A stretch of 64,000 bases of DNA. Source: Bacteroidales bacterium (GTDB taxonomy: Bacteria; Bacteroidota; Bacteroidia; Bacteroidales; Marinifilaceae). A program made the translations under genes and the position numbers. Location: positions 1 through 64,000 of the forward strand of contig SUWY01000003.1 in the NCBI GenBank assembly GCA_015061245.1. Direction: 5' to 3'. This document shows, one piece after another, positions 25,261 through 34,753 of this stretch; positions within the stretch are counted from its first letter, which is position 1; each line of letters opens with the position of its first letter. The notes below the pieces were generated by a model that worked only from the letters and a program-made list of their open reading frames with translations, did not search any database and was not told the DNA's origin.

Positions 25261-26115
25261 ATGGAGGTAAGAAAATTCAAGTGTATAAATTGTGGACAGA
25301 TGTTTGAAACGGATAATCCGGATCCATTGTGTCCTAATTGTTGTTCAGATAACATAACTCCATGTAAACAAGGGGCTTCCGGAATTGCATTGTTCTTTGC
25401 TGTACTTGGAAGTATTGCTATCGGATTTGGAGGAGTGTATATATATAAGTCAATGGGCGAGACAGAACCTTTGGCTCAGGAGCAATATGGAACCTACGAA
25501 CCAATCGAGCAACCGGTTAGACCCGTGCAGATTACCGGAGAGAAACCTGTAGAGAAAATCCCGGAAAAGCCTGCATTAAGTACGGTACCCACCTTTATAA
25601 CTGATCCCGTCGTTACAGTAGCAGGTGAGAAATATAACGTTTCAATAAAGGCAAATACTGAGACTAACGATAGAGTTAGATATGAGTTGTGTGATTATAA
25701 CACTACAACCGTTAAGTATTCCAATTTTGATGGAGAGTTTAAAAATGTAGAAGCTGCTATCGATGGTACAGATACTTATACAATTTATGCTGTAAATACA
25801 AAGACTAATGATTGTGTTAGTATTAATGTCCCCGGTTTTAAGAAAATAGTTGTAGCTAAGCCTATTGAAAAGTTAACTAAAGAGGAGTTGCAGGAAATCT
25901 TCAATTCAGGGAATGAGACACCTGAGTTAAAGAGCAAATTTGCCAATAAGTATACATTGACATTTAACGGATTACCTGATGATGAGCCTGCACCTGATCG
26001 CTATAGTGAAATATTTAACCGCTTGATTGCCGGTTGGTTATCGGTTGAAGTTGTAAGTGTCAAATATAATTCAATGAATTATATAACTGCAATTGAATTT
26101 AATGTAGAGTTGTAA
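25261..26115 (+). CDS. Zinc-ribbon single-pass membrane protein
   Basis: 284 residues. The first 30 residues form a cytosolic zinc ribbon: CxxC at 8-11 (CINCG) and CxxC at 24-27 (CPNCC). A membrane helix follows at about 41-63, then a Pro/Glu-rich linker (85-115) and a periplasmic part of about 165 residues with two small domains, the second ending AIEFNVEL. No family beyond the ribbon. Such ribbon-helix-tail proteins often act as membrane-tethered adaptors. One base overlaps the next gene (TAATG). Confidence 0.75.
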   Translation: MEVRKFKCINCGQMFETDNPDPLCPNCCSDNITPCKQGASGIALFFAVLGSIAIGFGGVYIYKSMGETEPLAQEQYGTYEPIEQPVRPVQITGEKPVEKIPEKPALSTVPTFITDPVVTVAGEKYNVSIKANTETNDRVRYELCDYNTTTVKYSNFDGEFKNVEAAIDGTDTYTIYAVNTKTNDCVSINVPGFKKIVVAKPIEKLTKEELQEIFNSGNETPELKSKFANKYTLTFNGLPDDEPAPDRYSEIFNRLIAGWLSVEVVSVKYNSMNYITAIEFNVEL

Positions 26116-26735
26116 TGAAGAAAGGGTTGTTGATACTATTATTGGGAATAATCTTCACAATGAACGGCTACTCCCAAACAAGTAGATTGGTCTTTACATA
26201 TATTGCCCACTCTACCGAGACTCCTGTAGTTCAGTTATGTAATGAGTTGCGTTCACAATTCGATTTTGCACGAAACTATAGAGTGCCAACGGTTTTTTAC
26301 CTTGCAAATATGAAGATGCCACTTATTGCTAAAATTGCAGTAGGAGAGGAGGAAGATGATGTTGAAACTTTTGATAGGATTATTAAAGAGCTTCAAGAGC
26401 GTCGTTTTCATAGCGTTGATTCAAAGGAGGATGTAAATCAAATTGTATCCCTATTTAATCAATATGATTTTGTAGATGATAATGATTCTCCAAAATATAA
26501 GGAGATGGAGTGGAATTTCTTTATAGATCAGGCCTTCTGGGATTTGAAATATAATGAAAAGATTATAGCAACTCTCTATTACACATTGGATATAGAGAAC
26601 TATGCTAGTGACTTCTTAAGATTAAGAGTATTCTATTCAGGTGATAGAGATGAATTAATATTCGATGAGGCTAATCCATATGGATTGAAGAATATATGTC
26701 CTAATATTAACATATTTGATAGACTAAAATTCTAA
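26115..26735 (+). CDS. Exported protein of unknown function, operon-encoded
   Basis: 206 residues with a signal peptide ending NGYSQ. No cysteine lipobox and no motif I recognise. It has an alpha/beta look with charged helices (DVETFDRIIKELQERRF) and a C-terminal region rich in aromatics (WNFFIDQAFWDLKYN). Its start overlaps the previous stop by one base and it precedes the vWA gene by 7 bp, so it belongs to the same translational block and probably acts in the periplasm. Confidence 0.7.
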   Translation: MKKGLLILLLGIIFTMNGYSQTSRLVFTYIAHSTETPVVQLCNELRSQFDFARNYRVPTVFYLANMKMPLIAKIAVGEEEDDVETFDRIIKELQERRFHSVDSKEDVNQIVSLFNQYDFVDDNDSPKYKEMEWNFFIDQAFWDLKYNEKIIATLYYTLDIENYASDFLRLRVFYSGDRDELIFDEANPYGLKNICPNINIFDRLKF

Positions 26736-26742
26736 TAGGTAT

Positions 26743-29136
26743 ATGAAAAAGATATTGACGATATTACTTAGTGTGGCGTGCTTAACTTCTGCAACATTTG
26801 CGCAAAAACTTCCAGGAAAGTGTGAGGCATTCTTGCCTACAGTATTGTTGAAGAGTAAGGTGTTGAATGAGGCTGATGCAAATTCGTTGTTTGCAGGAAA
26901 TCTTTTTGGACAAGATGTTAAGCCATTGGAGAAAAAGTATTGGATTGTGTATAGTGATAGAAGTGGAAATAAGACATACACAACTCCGGGTGGTTCTGTA
27001 GTACATTCAACATTGGAGTTTAATGAAACCTTAAGAATTGCTCAAATTCAAAATGGTTATGCTTTGGTTTATACTGAGCCAAAGGCGAATGTTATCTATC
27101 CTCAAATTTCTGAATATGCAGAGAATAAGGGATGGATTTCAATGAAGAATCTACTATTGTGGGATGTCTGTTTGGCCGATAACTGTGGTATTTATTATAA
27201 AGCTTTGTTGTGTATCAATGCAGATGAGAAGAATCAGACTTCGGTATACGATCAGGGCTTTTTGAATCCATCAGATGAGTCAACAAGAGTTGCTCTTGCT
27301 CAAGATATGCGTTTTTACTTTATTATGAAACGTGAGAATGGTAAGGCTTTGCTTGCAACCCAATATACAATGAGCGATGGATACTCTGATAAGGTGTTGT
27401 ATGCATGGGTTCCAAATGCATCGTATGTTCCATGGAACCAACGAACATGTATTGAGCCAACATGGCGTCATGAGGATGTTGAGTATTTCGCAGCCAAAAA
27501 AGAGATTTCATACATTTACGATAATAAGAATCTACAAGGAACTTTTGCTTCTCAGGTACCATTTTCTAAGAAGAATCAAGCCTACGAGCAGTATATGTAT
27601 CGTATGCCTCCTAAGGCTTTGCGTTTCCCTATTCTTGATGGTTCTGACGAGGATAAATATGAGTGTTCATCATTTACAACCACTAAAGGTGAAACCGATG
27701 TAACTCAAAATAGTGATCCATTGCAGGATTCAATACAGGCTGCATTGGAGAAGTTGAGTAAGATCAATATGGCAATTGTAATTGACGGAACAGCTTCGAT
27801 GGAGGAGTATTTCCCTGCTGTAATGAAAGCTATTGACGAAGGGTGTGATTTCTTTGGAACCGATGGAGGAAAAAACGATGTAAATGTTGGAGTCTTAATA
27901 TATCGTGATTATAAAGATGGAGCAGGATTAACAGAGTTTTTACCATTTACAAAACCGAATGACCCTGCAATACGTGATTTCTTGGCAACAGGTGGAGAGT
28001 TTGGTATTAAGAGTTCTGCCGGTGACAGAACCTTGGAAGAGGCTCTATATGTCGGAATCAACACAGCTTTGGATAGATTCCGTTTCAACAAGGATGAGAG
28101 TAATTTGATGTTGGTTATTGGTGATTGTGGAAATGCAGTAACTGATACTGTTGCTCCGGAACAAAATGAGTTGGTTAAGAAGTTGGTTGAAAAGAATGTT
28201 AATCTGGTAAGTTATCAAGTTCGAAACTTAAATCACGATGCATATAACGTTTTTAATCGTCAGTTGTTGCAGATAATTAAGAATAGTTTACAGACCAAAT
28301 ATGATAATCTAGTTGAAGGAAGTAGAGTTAGAGCAAAAACTTCAAATGATGGTCAGCTATTTGTTTGTGATAAGAGTGGAGAGTATGATTTGTATTTTGG
28401 TGAGCATAAGTATGCAACTCAAGGTACTACAATCTCGGCAGATGTTCTATTCTCTTTGATGACAAATTCAATTCAGAAATATTCTGAGGTTGTACAAAAG
28501 CAGATGGATGATATTACCAATGTGACAATAACATCACTTAAAGGAATCAAGGTTGGTATGTCTGCTACTGCAGCAGTACGTGAGGCCGGAACAATTACCA
28601 CTAATCAGGCATGGTTGGTAGGTCGTTTTGGTAATGTTGAGATTGAGGAGAATCAGATGGTTGGTTTCCGTGGTTGGACAGCCAAAAAAGATCCAAGTGG
28701 CCGTGAGTATTATAAACCGGTTTTGTTCATCTCAAATACTGAGTTTGATGAACTTCTTAATCGTTTGAAAGGTGTATATGATGTTGCCAGAAATCCGGCT
28801 TCCGATGATAGAAAAGCATATAAAACTGCAATTCAGGCTTTGGTAAAGAGTATGGTTCCGGAGGCAACTGATCAAGAGATTGACGAGAAGGGAATTGCCG
28901 AGGTTATGAATATGATTTCCGGTTTGAATGAAACATCAATCTCAATGAGTAAAGGACCAACCCTTCTTGAGATTACCGATCCTATGAAGGTGAAACCTGC
29001 ACAATACAGAACAATTGTCTCTGACTTTAAGAGAAAGTATGAGACATTAGAGTTTATTAAGAATACTAATTACACCTACGTGCGTGAGTTTAATGGAGCC
29101 AAATATTATTGGATTCCAGTTGAAGATCTGCCATAA
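26743..29136 (+). CDS. Secreted von Willebrand factor A protein (possible TssR relative)
   Basis: 797 residues with a signal peptide ending TFAQ. Residues 22-300 are a beta-rich domain (KKYWIVYSDRSGNKTY). The vWA domain is about 340-530, with the MIDAS metal site DGTAS at 348-352, VGVLIYRDYKDGAG and MLVIGDCGNA (D479 approximately). A further 260 residues have charged helices. vWA domains bind ligands through the metal. PpkA kinases carry a vWA on their periplasmic side, and the Bacteroidota type VI system has a large vWA protein, TssR, of about this size. The resemblance is from memory of the layout and needs a profile search. Confidence 0.85.
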   Translation: MKKILTILLSVACLTSATFAQKLPGKCEAFLPTVLLKSKVLNEADANSLFAGNLFGQDVKPLEKKYWIVYSDRSGNKTYTTPGGSVVHSTLEFNETLRIAQIQNGYALVYTEPKANVIYPQISEYAENKGWISMKNLLLWDVCLADNCGIYYKALLCINADEKNQTSVYDQGFLNPSDESTRVALAQDMRFYFIMKRENGKALLATQYTMSDGYSDKVLYAWVPNASYVPWNQRTCIEPTWRHEDVEYFAAKKEISYIYDNKNLQGTFASQVPFSKKNQAYEQYMYRMPPKALRFPILDGSDEDKYECSSFTTTKGETDVTQNSDPLQDSIQAALEKLSKINMAIVIDGTASMEEYFPAVMKAIDEGCDFFGTDGGKNDVNVGVLIYRDYKDGAGLTEFLPFTKPNDPAIRDFLATGGEFGIKSSAGDRTLEEALYVGINTALDRFRFNKDESNLMLVIGDCGNAVTDTVAPEQNELVKKLVEKNVNLVSYQVRNLNHDAYNVFNRQLLQIIKNSLQTKYDNLVEGSRVRAKTSNDGQLFVCDKSGEYDLYFGEHKYATQGTTISADVLFSLMTNSIQKYSEVVQKQMDDITNVTITSLKGIKVGMSATAAVREAGTITTNQAWLVGRFGNVEIEENQMVGFRGWTAKKDPSGREYYKPVLFISNTEFDELLNRLKGVYDVARNPASDDRKAYKTAIQALVKSMVPEATDQEIDEKGIAEVMNMISGLNETSISMSKGPTLLEITDPMKVKPAQYRTIVSDFKRKYETLEFIKNTNYTYVREFNGAKYYWIPVEDLP

Positions 29137-29144
29137 ACCTTGTT

Positions 29145-30017
29145 ATGAGTAAACTATTTGACATAGAGGCTTTGAAATGCTCTTACGATAAACATTATTG
29201 TGAGGGTATTTCTAAGTGTGTGTTAGAGATAAAGCAACTCCATTTACCTAAGGGGAAAAAGATTTTTATTGTTGGAGAGTCGGGAATAGGAAAGAGTACA
29301 ATTCTAGAGGTGCTTGGTTTAATGAATAATACTATTGTTGAAAATAGCGAGACCAAGTTCCTTTTCTATGAGGATGGAAAGGAGCCTATAGATCTTTTGG
29401 CTATGTGGCACAGAAATAAGGATAAAGAGTTATCTGCATTTCGTAGAAAACATTTCAACTTTATCTTCCAAAGTACCAATTTGATGCGAAATTTCACTGC
29501 ATACGAGAATATTTCGATAACAAGAATGTTGCAGGGATATACACAATATTCATCCTTTAAGCGTGCACATAAGCTTTTGGTTGAGCTCGGATTGGAACAT
29601 ATTCATGAAGAGAGAATGGCTCAGGAACTTTCCGGAGGCCAGCAACAACGTTTAGCATTTGCCAGAGCTATTCTTCCTGATTTTACTGTGTTGTTTGGTG
29701 ATGAGCCTACAGGAAATTTGGATAGCGACAATGCAACAAAAGCAATGGAGATATTGACTGATAAGCTTGCGTCAATGGAGGGAAGTTCTGCAGTTATTGT
29801 ATCGCACGATATGAATCTGGCAGTAACTTTTGCAGATATAATAATCAAAATACACAAGGAGAGTAGATTACCGGAACATGAGGGTGATGAGATAACATAT
29901 TACGGTGTTATAGACAATGAGTCGATCTATTTGCCCAATGATGATAAAAGTAGTTGGACAAATGGTAAAGAGAAATACTCAAAGCAGGAGTTTGTTACCT
30001 TTTTAAAGAGAGTTTAA
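29145..30017 (+). CDS. ABC transporter ATPase, MacB/LolD type (TagT-like position)
   Basis: 290 residues. Walker A GESGIGKST (44-52), Q-loop IFQSTNLMRNF, signature LSGGQQQR, Walker B VLFGDEPTGNLDS and switch VSHDMNLA are all present. It belongs to the LolD/MacB/FtsE branch, whose members power permeases with large periplasmic domains and act on envelope proteins rather than import solutes. A C-terminal extension of about 50 residues follows the ATPase core. The permease gene starts 2 bp later. In the type VI phosphorylation pathway the equivalent pair is TagT-TagS; orthology is inferred from gene content only. Confidence 0.92.
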   Translation: MSKLFDIEALKCSYDKHYCEGISKCVLEIKQLHLPKGKKIFIVGESGIGKSTILEVLGLMNNTIVENSETKFLFYEDGKEPIDLLAMWHRNKDKELSAFRRKHFNFIFQSTNLMRNFTAYENISITRMLQGYTQYSSFKRAHKLLVELGLEHIHEERMAQELSGGQQQRLAFARAILPDFTVLFGDEPTGNLDSDNATKAMEILTDKLASMEGSSAVIVSHDMNLAVTFADIIIKIHKESRLPEHEGDEITYYGVIDNESIYLPNDDKSSWTNGKEKYSKQEFVTFLKRV

Positions 30018-30018
30018 A

Positions 30019-31584
30019 ATGAGCAAAATAAAGATACTTACGGGGGATTATTTTAAGCTCTTTGTGAAACGCGAGGAGAAGGTGGTGTTGGGACGACACT
30101 ACTCAAATTTGTGGCTATTGACTGCTGTATTGACATTGACATTTTTGGCAATTGCATTTAGTAGTGCAAGTTTGAATTATCTCTCATATAAGATGAATGA
30201 TCCATTTATAAATTGGGTTGATATTCAAAATGAGTATGGGGAGGGGGATATTGACGGTTTGTTAGATGGTTTATCTGATACCAATAATATGAAACAATTT
30301 CATTTTGTGGCTCATCAGGTAGATTATACATTTAATTTTAATGTTTTTGGAAAAGAGGAAAAGCAAATTCAATATCCGGATTTTCGTTTCTTCCAATCAT
30401 TTGCAGGAAACCCCTTATTAAAATCCGTATTGGATAGAGAGAATGTAGTTGACAAATGTGCACTCCCTTTTGAGAGTTTGAGCGATGATATGATAGGTGT
30501 AATTGTAACCTACGATTTTATAAAGAAATTGGGTTACGATGATGACTTTCCGGCATATTTGGATATGTGTAGATATGGAGGTAGCGCAGATACTTTAGGT
30601 TTCCCGCTATTTCAAGGATTTGCTCATGTACCTGTTCCAATTATTGCTGTTGTAAAGCGTTTGCCAATGAACATGGATATCATTGCAACAAAGTATTTTT
30701 ATGAGCAGTTAAGGAATGATTTGACCTATCCATTTTTATTGGATAATCGCAAATATGCCATTACGCTCAATTATTTTGTTCCTTCGGATATCCCGGAAAC
30801 CGAGTTTAAAGAGTATATACGCTCTATAGGCGGAGAATTGGTATTTGTCCCTAAACAGGCTCCATATTTACCATTACTCAGAACCTTTAAACCCGGATAT
30901 TATGTTAAGGTGACGGGAGCTTATGATGATATGACTCCACAGTTTGTAACATCGCTCCATAATAAGGTTGTAGAGAAGTATGGTGAGTATGATATACATA
31001 GGGTGTATGATTATAATTTTAAGCCATACCAATTGCCTCAAGGTTCATATATCTCTATTCAATTTGCAGATTTGAATAACATTAGAGCATTTGAGAGTTT
31101 TGTTAAAGATACATATCGAGTGCAAATAGAGATGGAGCAAATTAATGCCAAAGAGAATTTTAATGCGGTAAGTGTTATGGCTAACATATTGTCGTGGGCC
31201 ATAATAGTATTTTCAATTCTTTGTATTATGTTGTTTGTCGTTAATTTGTTGCAGTCTTATTTCCAGAAGGTTAAGCGTAATCTTGGTACTTTCAAGGCTT
31301 TTGGAATTGGTAATTTTGAGTTGATAAGTGTTTATGTACTTATAATGATTTCAACAATTGCCGGAGCTATTGGTTTGGCTTTGGCCATATCATATACAAT
31401 AGAGTTGATTTTACCATTATGTGGTATAATGAAAGATGGGGCATTTAGCTATTTAGCTTTGTGGAGTCCTAAAACTTTCTACTCAATTGCTGTTATTATG
31501 ATTTGCTCAATTGCCACGGTATATATGGTTATGAAGCGGTTGTTATCGGCAACTCCGGGAGATTTGATTTATGATAGACAATAA
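30019..31584 (+). CDS. ABC transporter permease, FtsX/MacB type (TagS-like position)
   Basis: 521 residues. One membrane helix near 32-52 is followed by a large periplasmic domain (about 55-375), then three C-terminal helices (about 385-412, 435-465, 485-508), the classic FtsX/MacB topology. The FtsX-like core includes FQKVKRNLGTFKAFGIGNFE, a typical coupling segment. It should form a dimeric mechanotransmission complex with the ATPase encoded just upstream. The next gene's lipoprotein may be a periplasmic partner. Confidence 0.88.
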   Translation: MSKIKILTGDYFKLFVKREEKVVLGRHYSNLWLLTAVLTLTFLAIAFSSASLNYLSYKMNDPFINWVDIQNEYGEGDIDGLLDGLSDTNNMKQFHFVAHQVDYTFNFNVFGKEEKQIQYPDFRFFQSFAGNPLLKSVLDRENVVDKCALPFESLSDDMIGVIVTYDFIKKLGYDDDFPAYLDMCRYGGSADTLGFPLFQGFAHVPVPIIAVVKRLPMNMDIIATKYFYEQLRNDLTYPFLLDNRKYAITLNYFVPSDIPETEFKEYIRSIGGELVFVPKQAPYLPLLRTFKPGYYVKVTGAYDDMTPQFVTSLHNKVVEKYGEYDIHRVYDYNFKPYQLPQGSYISIQFADLNNIRAFESFVKDTYRVQIEMEQINAKENFNAVSVMANILSWAIIVFSILCIMLFVVNLLQSYFQKVKRNLGTFKAFGIGNFELISVYVLIMISTIAGAIGLALAISYTIELILPLCGIMKDGAFSYLALWSPKTFYSIAVIMICSIATVYMVMKRLLSATPGDLIYDRQ

Positions 31585-31591
31585 TATTGAT

Positions 31592-34045
31592 ATGAAATAC
31601 AGATATTTATTAGCATTGTTAGTTGCCATAGGGCAATGTTGGGCATGTAGTACAGAAGATGATGAGTATATGAATCCTTCAATAATTGAGGATCAGGCTA
31701 TTCTGTCGGGCCCTTCAAATATTGATTTATACCCATTAGGAGATGAGTATACCGTTACATTTACATCGCCTGTTGAGTGGTTTTTGGACAGCAAACCAAA
31801 TTGGTTAAATGTAAATCCAAATCAAGGATCTTATGTTTCCGGTACAACAACACTTAATCTTAATGTGAATGTAAATGATGATAATGCTGTACGTGAGGCG
31901 ATATCGTATTTTTTACCTTCCTATAATCAATCAGGTTATGCCTTTGCTATACCAATTACTTTCAAACAACCCAGACCGGTATTGTTTACAAATATCGATT
32001 CCATGTGGTTTGATTGGAATGAGACTTCTATCGATTTTGCTCAACTCTACGATGTAAGAAGTAATGTATTCTGGAAGGTTAAGACAATTTATCAAAGTGA
32101 TGCCTCGCCCGTAACTGCTGAACACTTTTCACTGCCGGCAGAGAGTGTGGTTAATAGAAATGGGGCAGAGATAAATGTTTTTCCTAAAGAGTGGAATTTA
32201 GGAATTGAACCATATAATATTCATGTGGTTTTAATGCCTGTAAGGGTAAATCGTGATAGCTCTGTAGTTGAAGTTACATCAAGCGCTTGTCCTGAGATTT
32301 TGTTAAAGTTGTGTCAAAAGAATTTAAGATTCTTAATTGATGGAAGTGTAGAGAGTGCAGAGTATACATTAAATGAGTTGAATACCAATCCGATAGATTT
32401 GCAAGTTGATGCAGAGAGCCCTTGGCGTATCGAGGAGATTCCTTATTCAGATTTTCCTGATTGGGCAGAATTCTCGGTTGATAATGGAGTTGGAATTACC
32501 GATATTGTTTTAAAAGCAGATGGGGTAAATCCAACAACCGAGCGTAGAAGCGGATGGGTTCGTTTAATGACTGATGCCGGTGCATATAGAGATATTTATG
32601 TGTCACAAGATCCTTATATTTTCAATTTTACCGGAGGAACTTCATTCTCCGATAATAACGACGAGGCTTACATTGTAGAGACAACTACATTGAATACAAC
32701 CGGTAGTTGGGAAATATCGGGTGTCCCATCTTGGGCAGAGGTAACTCCATTGAGTGGAACCGATACAACTCTTTTGACAATCAAGACACTTGAAAGAAAT
32801 ATGAGTACCGAAGATGTGACTGCAAATATCAGAGTTGCAAGTACATTGAATAGCGTTTCTCAGAATTTGAACCTTACATTGGAAGCATTTGATTTTGATA
32901 TTGTGTATGATGAAGATTTGTTTGCTTCAATACCAACCCTATCTACCGGACCTTTTGACCTTGAGATTCAAGCGTCGGGAGATTGGGAGATTCGTAATGT
33001 ATCAAATTGGATTCATTTATCAAGAACAAGTGGAACAAGTGGCAGAACGATGGTTACAGTAACTGTAGATCCTATTGATTCTTCATCTGAAGAAGATAGA
33101 ACCGGAAGTTTTACAGTTGTAAGTCTTGAACACGAAAAGATAGGTGCCACTTTGACTCATACGGTAAATATGCTTCATAAGAAGTATGTATATAATGTGA
33201 CAGGAGATATGAATATCTCATATCCGGCTTATAGCCAAAATTATGATATTGCTTCTGTCGATGTTGAGTGTAGTGTTGATTGGTCGGTTGCCGAGTGTCC
33301 AGATTGGATTACTCCGAGCGTTAGAAGTGGAATTGGTAGTGGAGTTGTAAATGTGCGTTTTACCCCTGATGCTAATACATCTACAGAAGTTCGTAGCGGA
33401 ACAATTGTTATTAGAACCAATTACGATGCACCATACAACGGAGAAACAACAATAAGTGTAACACAAGAGGGATTTGTATTCGATAATACAGAGCCGGTTA
33501 CTCATGTTGATATTTCAGAGAGTGCCGGAGGTCTATTTACTGTTCCATTTACAATGACTGCCGAGGCCGGTTGGAGCGTTATAGTATCAGATGATTGGAT
33601 TACTGCAAATCCGACAAGTGGTTCTGGATCTGGATCTGTAGTATTTACAATTCCTGCAAATGACCAGCTTACATCGAGAAGTGGAACGGCAAGAATTCGT
33701 TCAACGCTGACAGGTCAAGAGAAGCAAATCTCATTTACCCAATTACCGTTTGTGTATAGCGTTGATACCGATGCTTTGAATTATACTTATAACTCATTAG
33801 TTGAACCTGAAGTAGTTGTTGAGTGTAGTGGAGCGTGGAGTGTTAGCAGCAATGCTGACTGGGTTAAGTTCAATGTAACTCAGGGTGATGGTAATGGCTC
33901 TTTCATAATTACTGTTCTAAATAATCAGGCTTATGAGGAGAGAAGTGCTACTGTAACTGTAACAAGTACACTTAATGGATTAACCCATACAATTTCAATT
34001 ACACAAGGAGCAGCTCCGGAACCGGAGCCAGAGCCGGCAGAGTAG
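31592..34045 (+). CDS. Lipoprotein with about seven BACON domains
   Basis: 817 residues from MKYRYLLALL, which gives a lipoprotein signal (lipobox CWAC); ATG at 31571 overlaps the permease gene and is less likely. The acidic stretch after the cysteine (STEDDEY) fits the Bacteroidota surface-export signal. Seven beta-sandwich repeats of about 85-95 residues carry the BACON pattern W..(10)..W followed by a Ser/Thr-Gly turn: for example WFLDSKPNWLNVNPNQGS, WEISGVPSWAEVTPLSGT, WSVIVSDDWITANPTSGS. BACON domains usually bind glycans or serve as spacers. The protein ends in a Pro-Glu repeat. It is the putative surface arm of the operon. Confidence 0.9.
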   Translation: MKYRYLLALLVAIGQCWACSTEDDEYMNPSIIEDQAILSGPSNIDLYPLGDEYTVTFTSPVEWFLDSKPNWLNVNPNQGSYVSGTTTLNLNVNVNDDNAVREAISYFLPSYNQSGYAFAIPITFKQPRPVLFTNIDSMWFDWNETSIDFAQLYDVRSNVFWKVKTIYQSDASPVTAEHFSLPAESVVNRNGAEINVFPKEWNLGIEPYNIHVVLMPVRVNRDSSVVEVTSSACPEILLKLCQKNLRFLIDGSVESAEYTLNELNTNPIDLQVDAESPWRIEEIPYSDFPDWAEFSVDNGVGITDIVLKADGVNPTTERRSGWVRLMTDAGAYRDIYVSQDPYIFNFTGGTSFSDNNDEAYIVETTTLNTTGSWEISGVPSWAEVTPLSGTDTTLLTIKTLERNMSTEDVTANIRVASTLNSVSQNLNLTLEAFDFDIVYDEDLFASIPTLSTGPFDLEIQASGDWEIRNVSNWIHLSRTSGTSGRTMVTVTVDPIDSSSEEDRTGSFTVVSLEHEKIGATLTHTVNMLHKKYVYNVTGDMNISYPAYSQNYDIASVDVECSVDWSVAECPDWITPSVRSGIGSGVVNVRFTPDANTSTEVRSGTIVIRTNYDAPYNGETTISVTQEGFVFDNTEPVTHVDISESAGGLFTVPFTMTAEAGWSVIVSDDWITANPTSGSGSGSVVFTIPANDQLTSRSGTARIRSTLTGQEKQISFTQLPFVYSVDTDALNYTYNSLVEPEVVVECSGAWSVSSNADWVKFNVTQGDGNGSFIITVLNNQAYEERSATVTVTSTLNGLTHTISITQGAAPEPEPEPAE

Positions 34046-34070
34046 TAACGATTAAGCAAAAACATATATT

Positions 34071-34751
34071 ATGAATGTTATAAAGATAGGACGTGCGCAA
34101 GATAACGATTATATCGTTAGTAATCCCATGGTAAGCGGACACCATGCAGACATTGTGATAAACGATGAGGGATGTGTATTTTACGAAGACCATAGTACAA
34201 ATGGAACAATGATAAATGGTCAGTTGGTACATAACTCATCTATGCAACTATTCGGAAGTGAGGTAATAACGTTGCCAGGTGACTTCAATTTCACAATAAG
34301 CGATATTGTCAAAATATCACCACAGGAATCAACCGGAACTATTGCCGGATATATTCCAAATCCACCTGTTGTTCAACAGCAGGAGAAAGAGATTGTTGTG
34401 GCAGATAATGATGTTCCGGTAGCAAATCCTGCCATGTCGTTTGGAGAGACATTTAAATATTTCTTTGCACACTATACAGATTTTTCAGGCAGAGCCAGAA
34501 GAAGTGAATATTGGTATATGGCATTATGGGATTTAATATTCTCGCCCATCTATCCATTATGGTTTTTTGCGACAATCATTCCAAAATTGGCTCTATTCTG
34601 GCGACGCATGCATGATATAGGAAAAAGCGGTTGGATGTACCTATTGTGTTTGATTCCATTTATAGGTGCAATACTGATCTTTATATTTTTATGTACAGAT
34701 TCACAGCCGTATCAAAATCAATATGGTCCAAGCCCTAAATACAGTAAATAG
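34071..34751 (+). CDS. FHA-DUF805 membrane protein, first of a tandem pair
   Basis: 226 residues. FHA domain 1-85 (IGRAQDNDYIV, SGHHADI, DHSTNGTMING), a Pro-rich linker, then a DUF805 domain (about 125-225) with FSGRARRSEYWYM at its start, WRRMHDIGKSGW in the middle and a last helix before the QNQYGPSPK end motif. DUF805 is a small polytopic membrane domain of unknown function. A phospho-Thr reader fused to it is unusual. Next to a second copy with 2-bp spacing. Confidence 0.88.
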   Translation: MNVIKIGRAQDNDYIVSNPMVSGHHADIVINDEGCVFYEDHSTNGTMINGQLVHNSSMQLFGSEVITLPGDFNFTISDIVKISPQESTGTIAGYIPNPPVVQQQEKEIVVADNDVPVANPAMSFGETFKYFFAHYTDFSGRARRSEYWYMALWDLIFSPIYPLWFFATIIPKLALFWRRMHDIGKSGWMYLLCLIPFIGAILIFIFLCTDSQPYQNQYGPSPKYSK

Positions 34752-34753
34752 AG

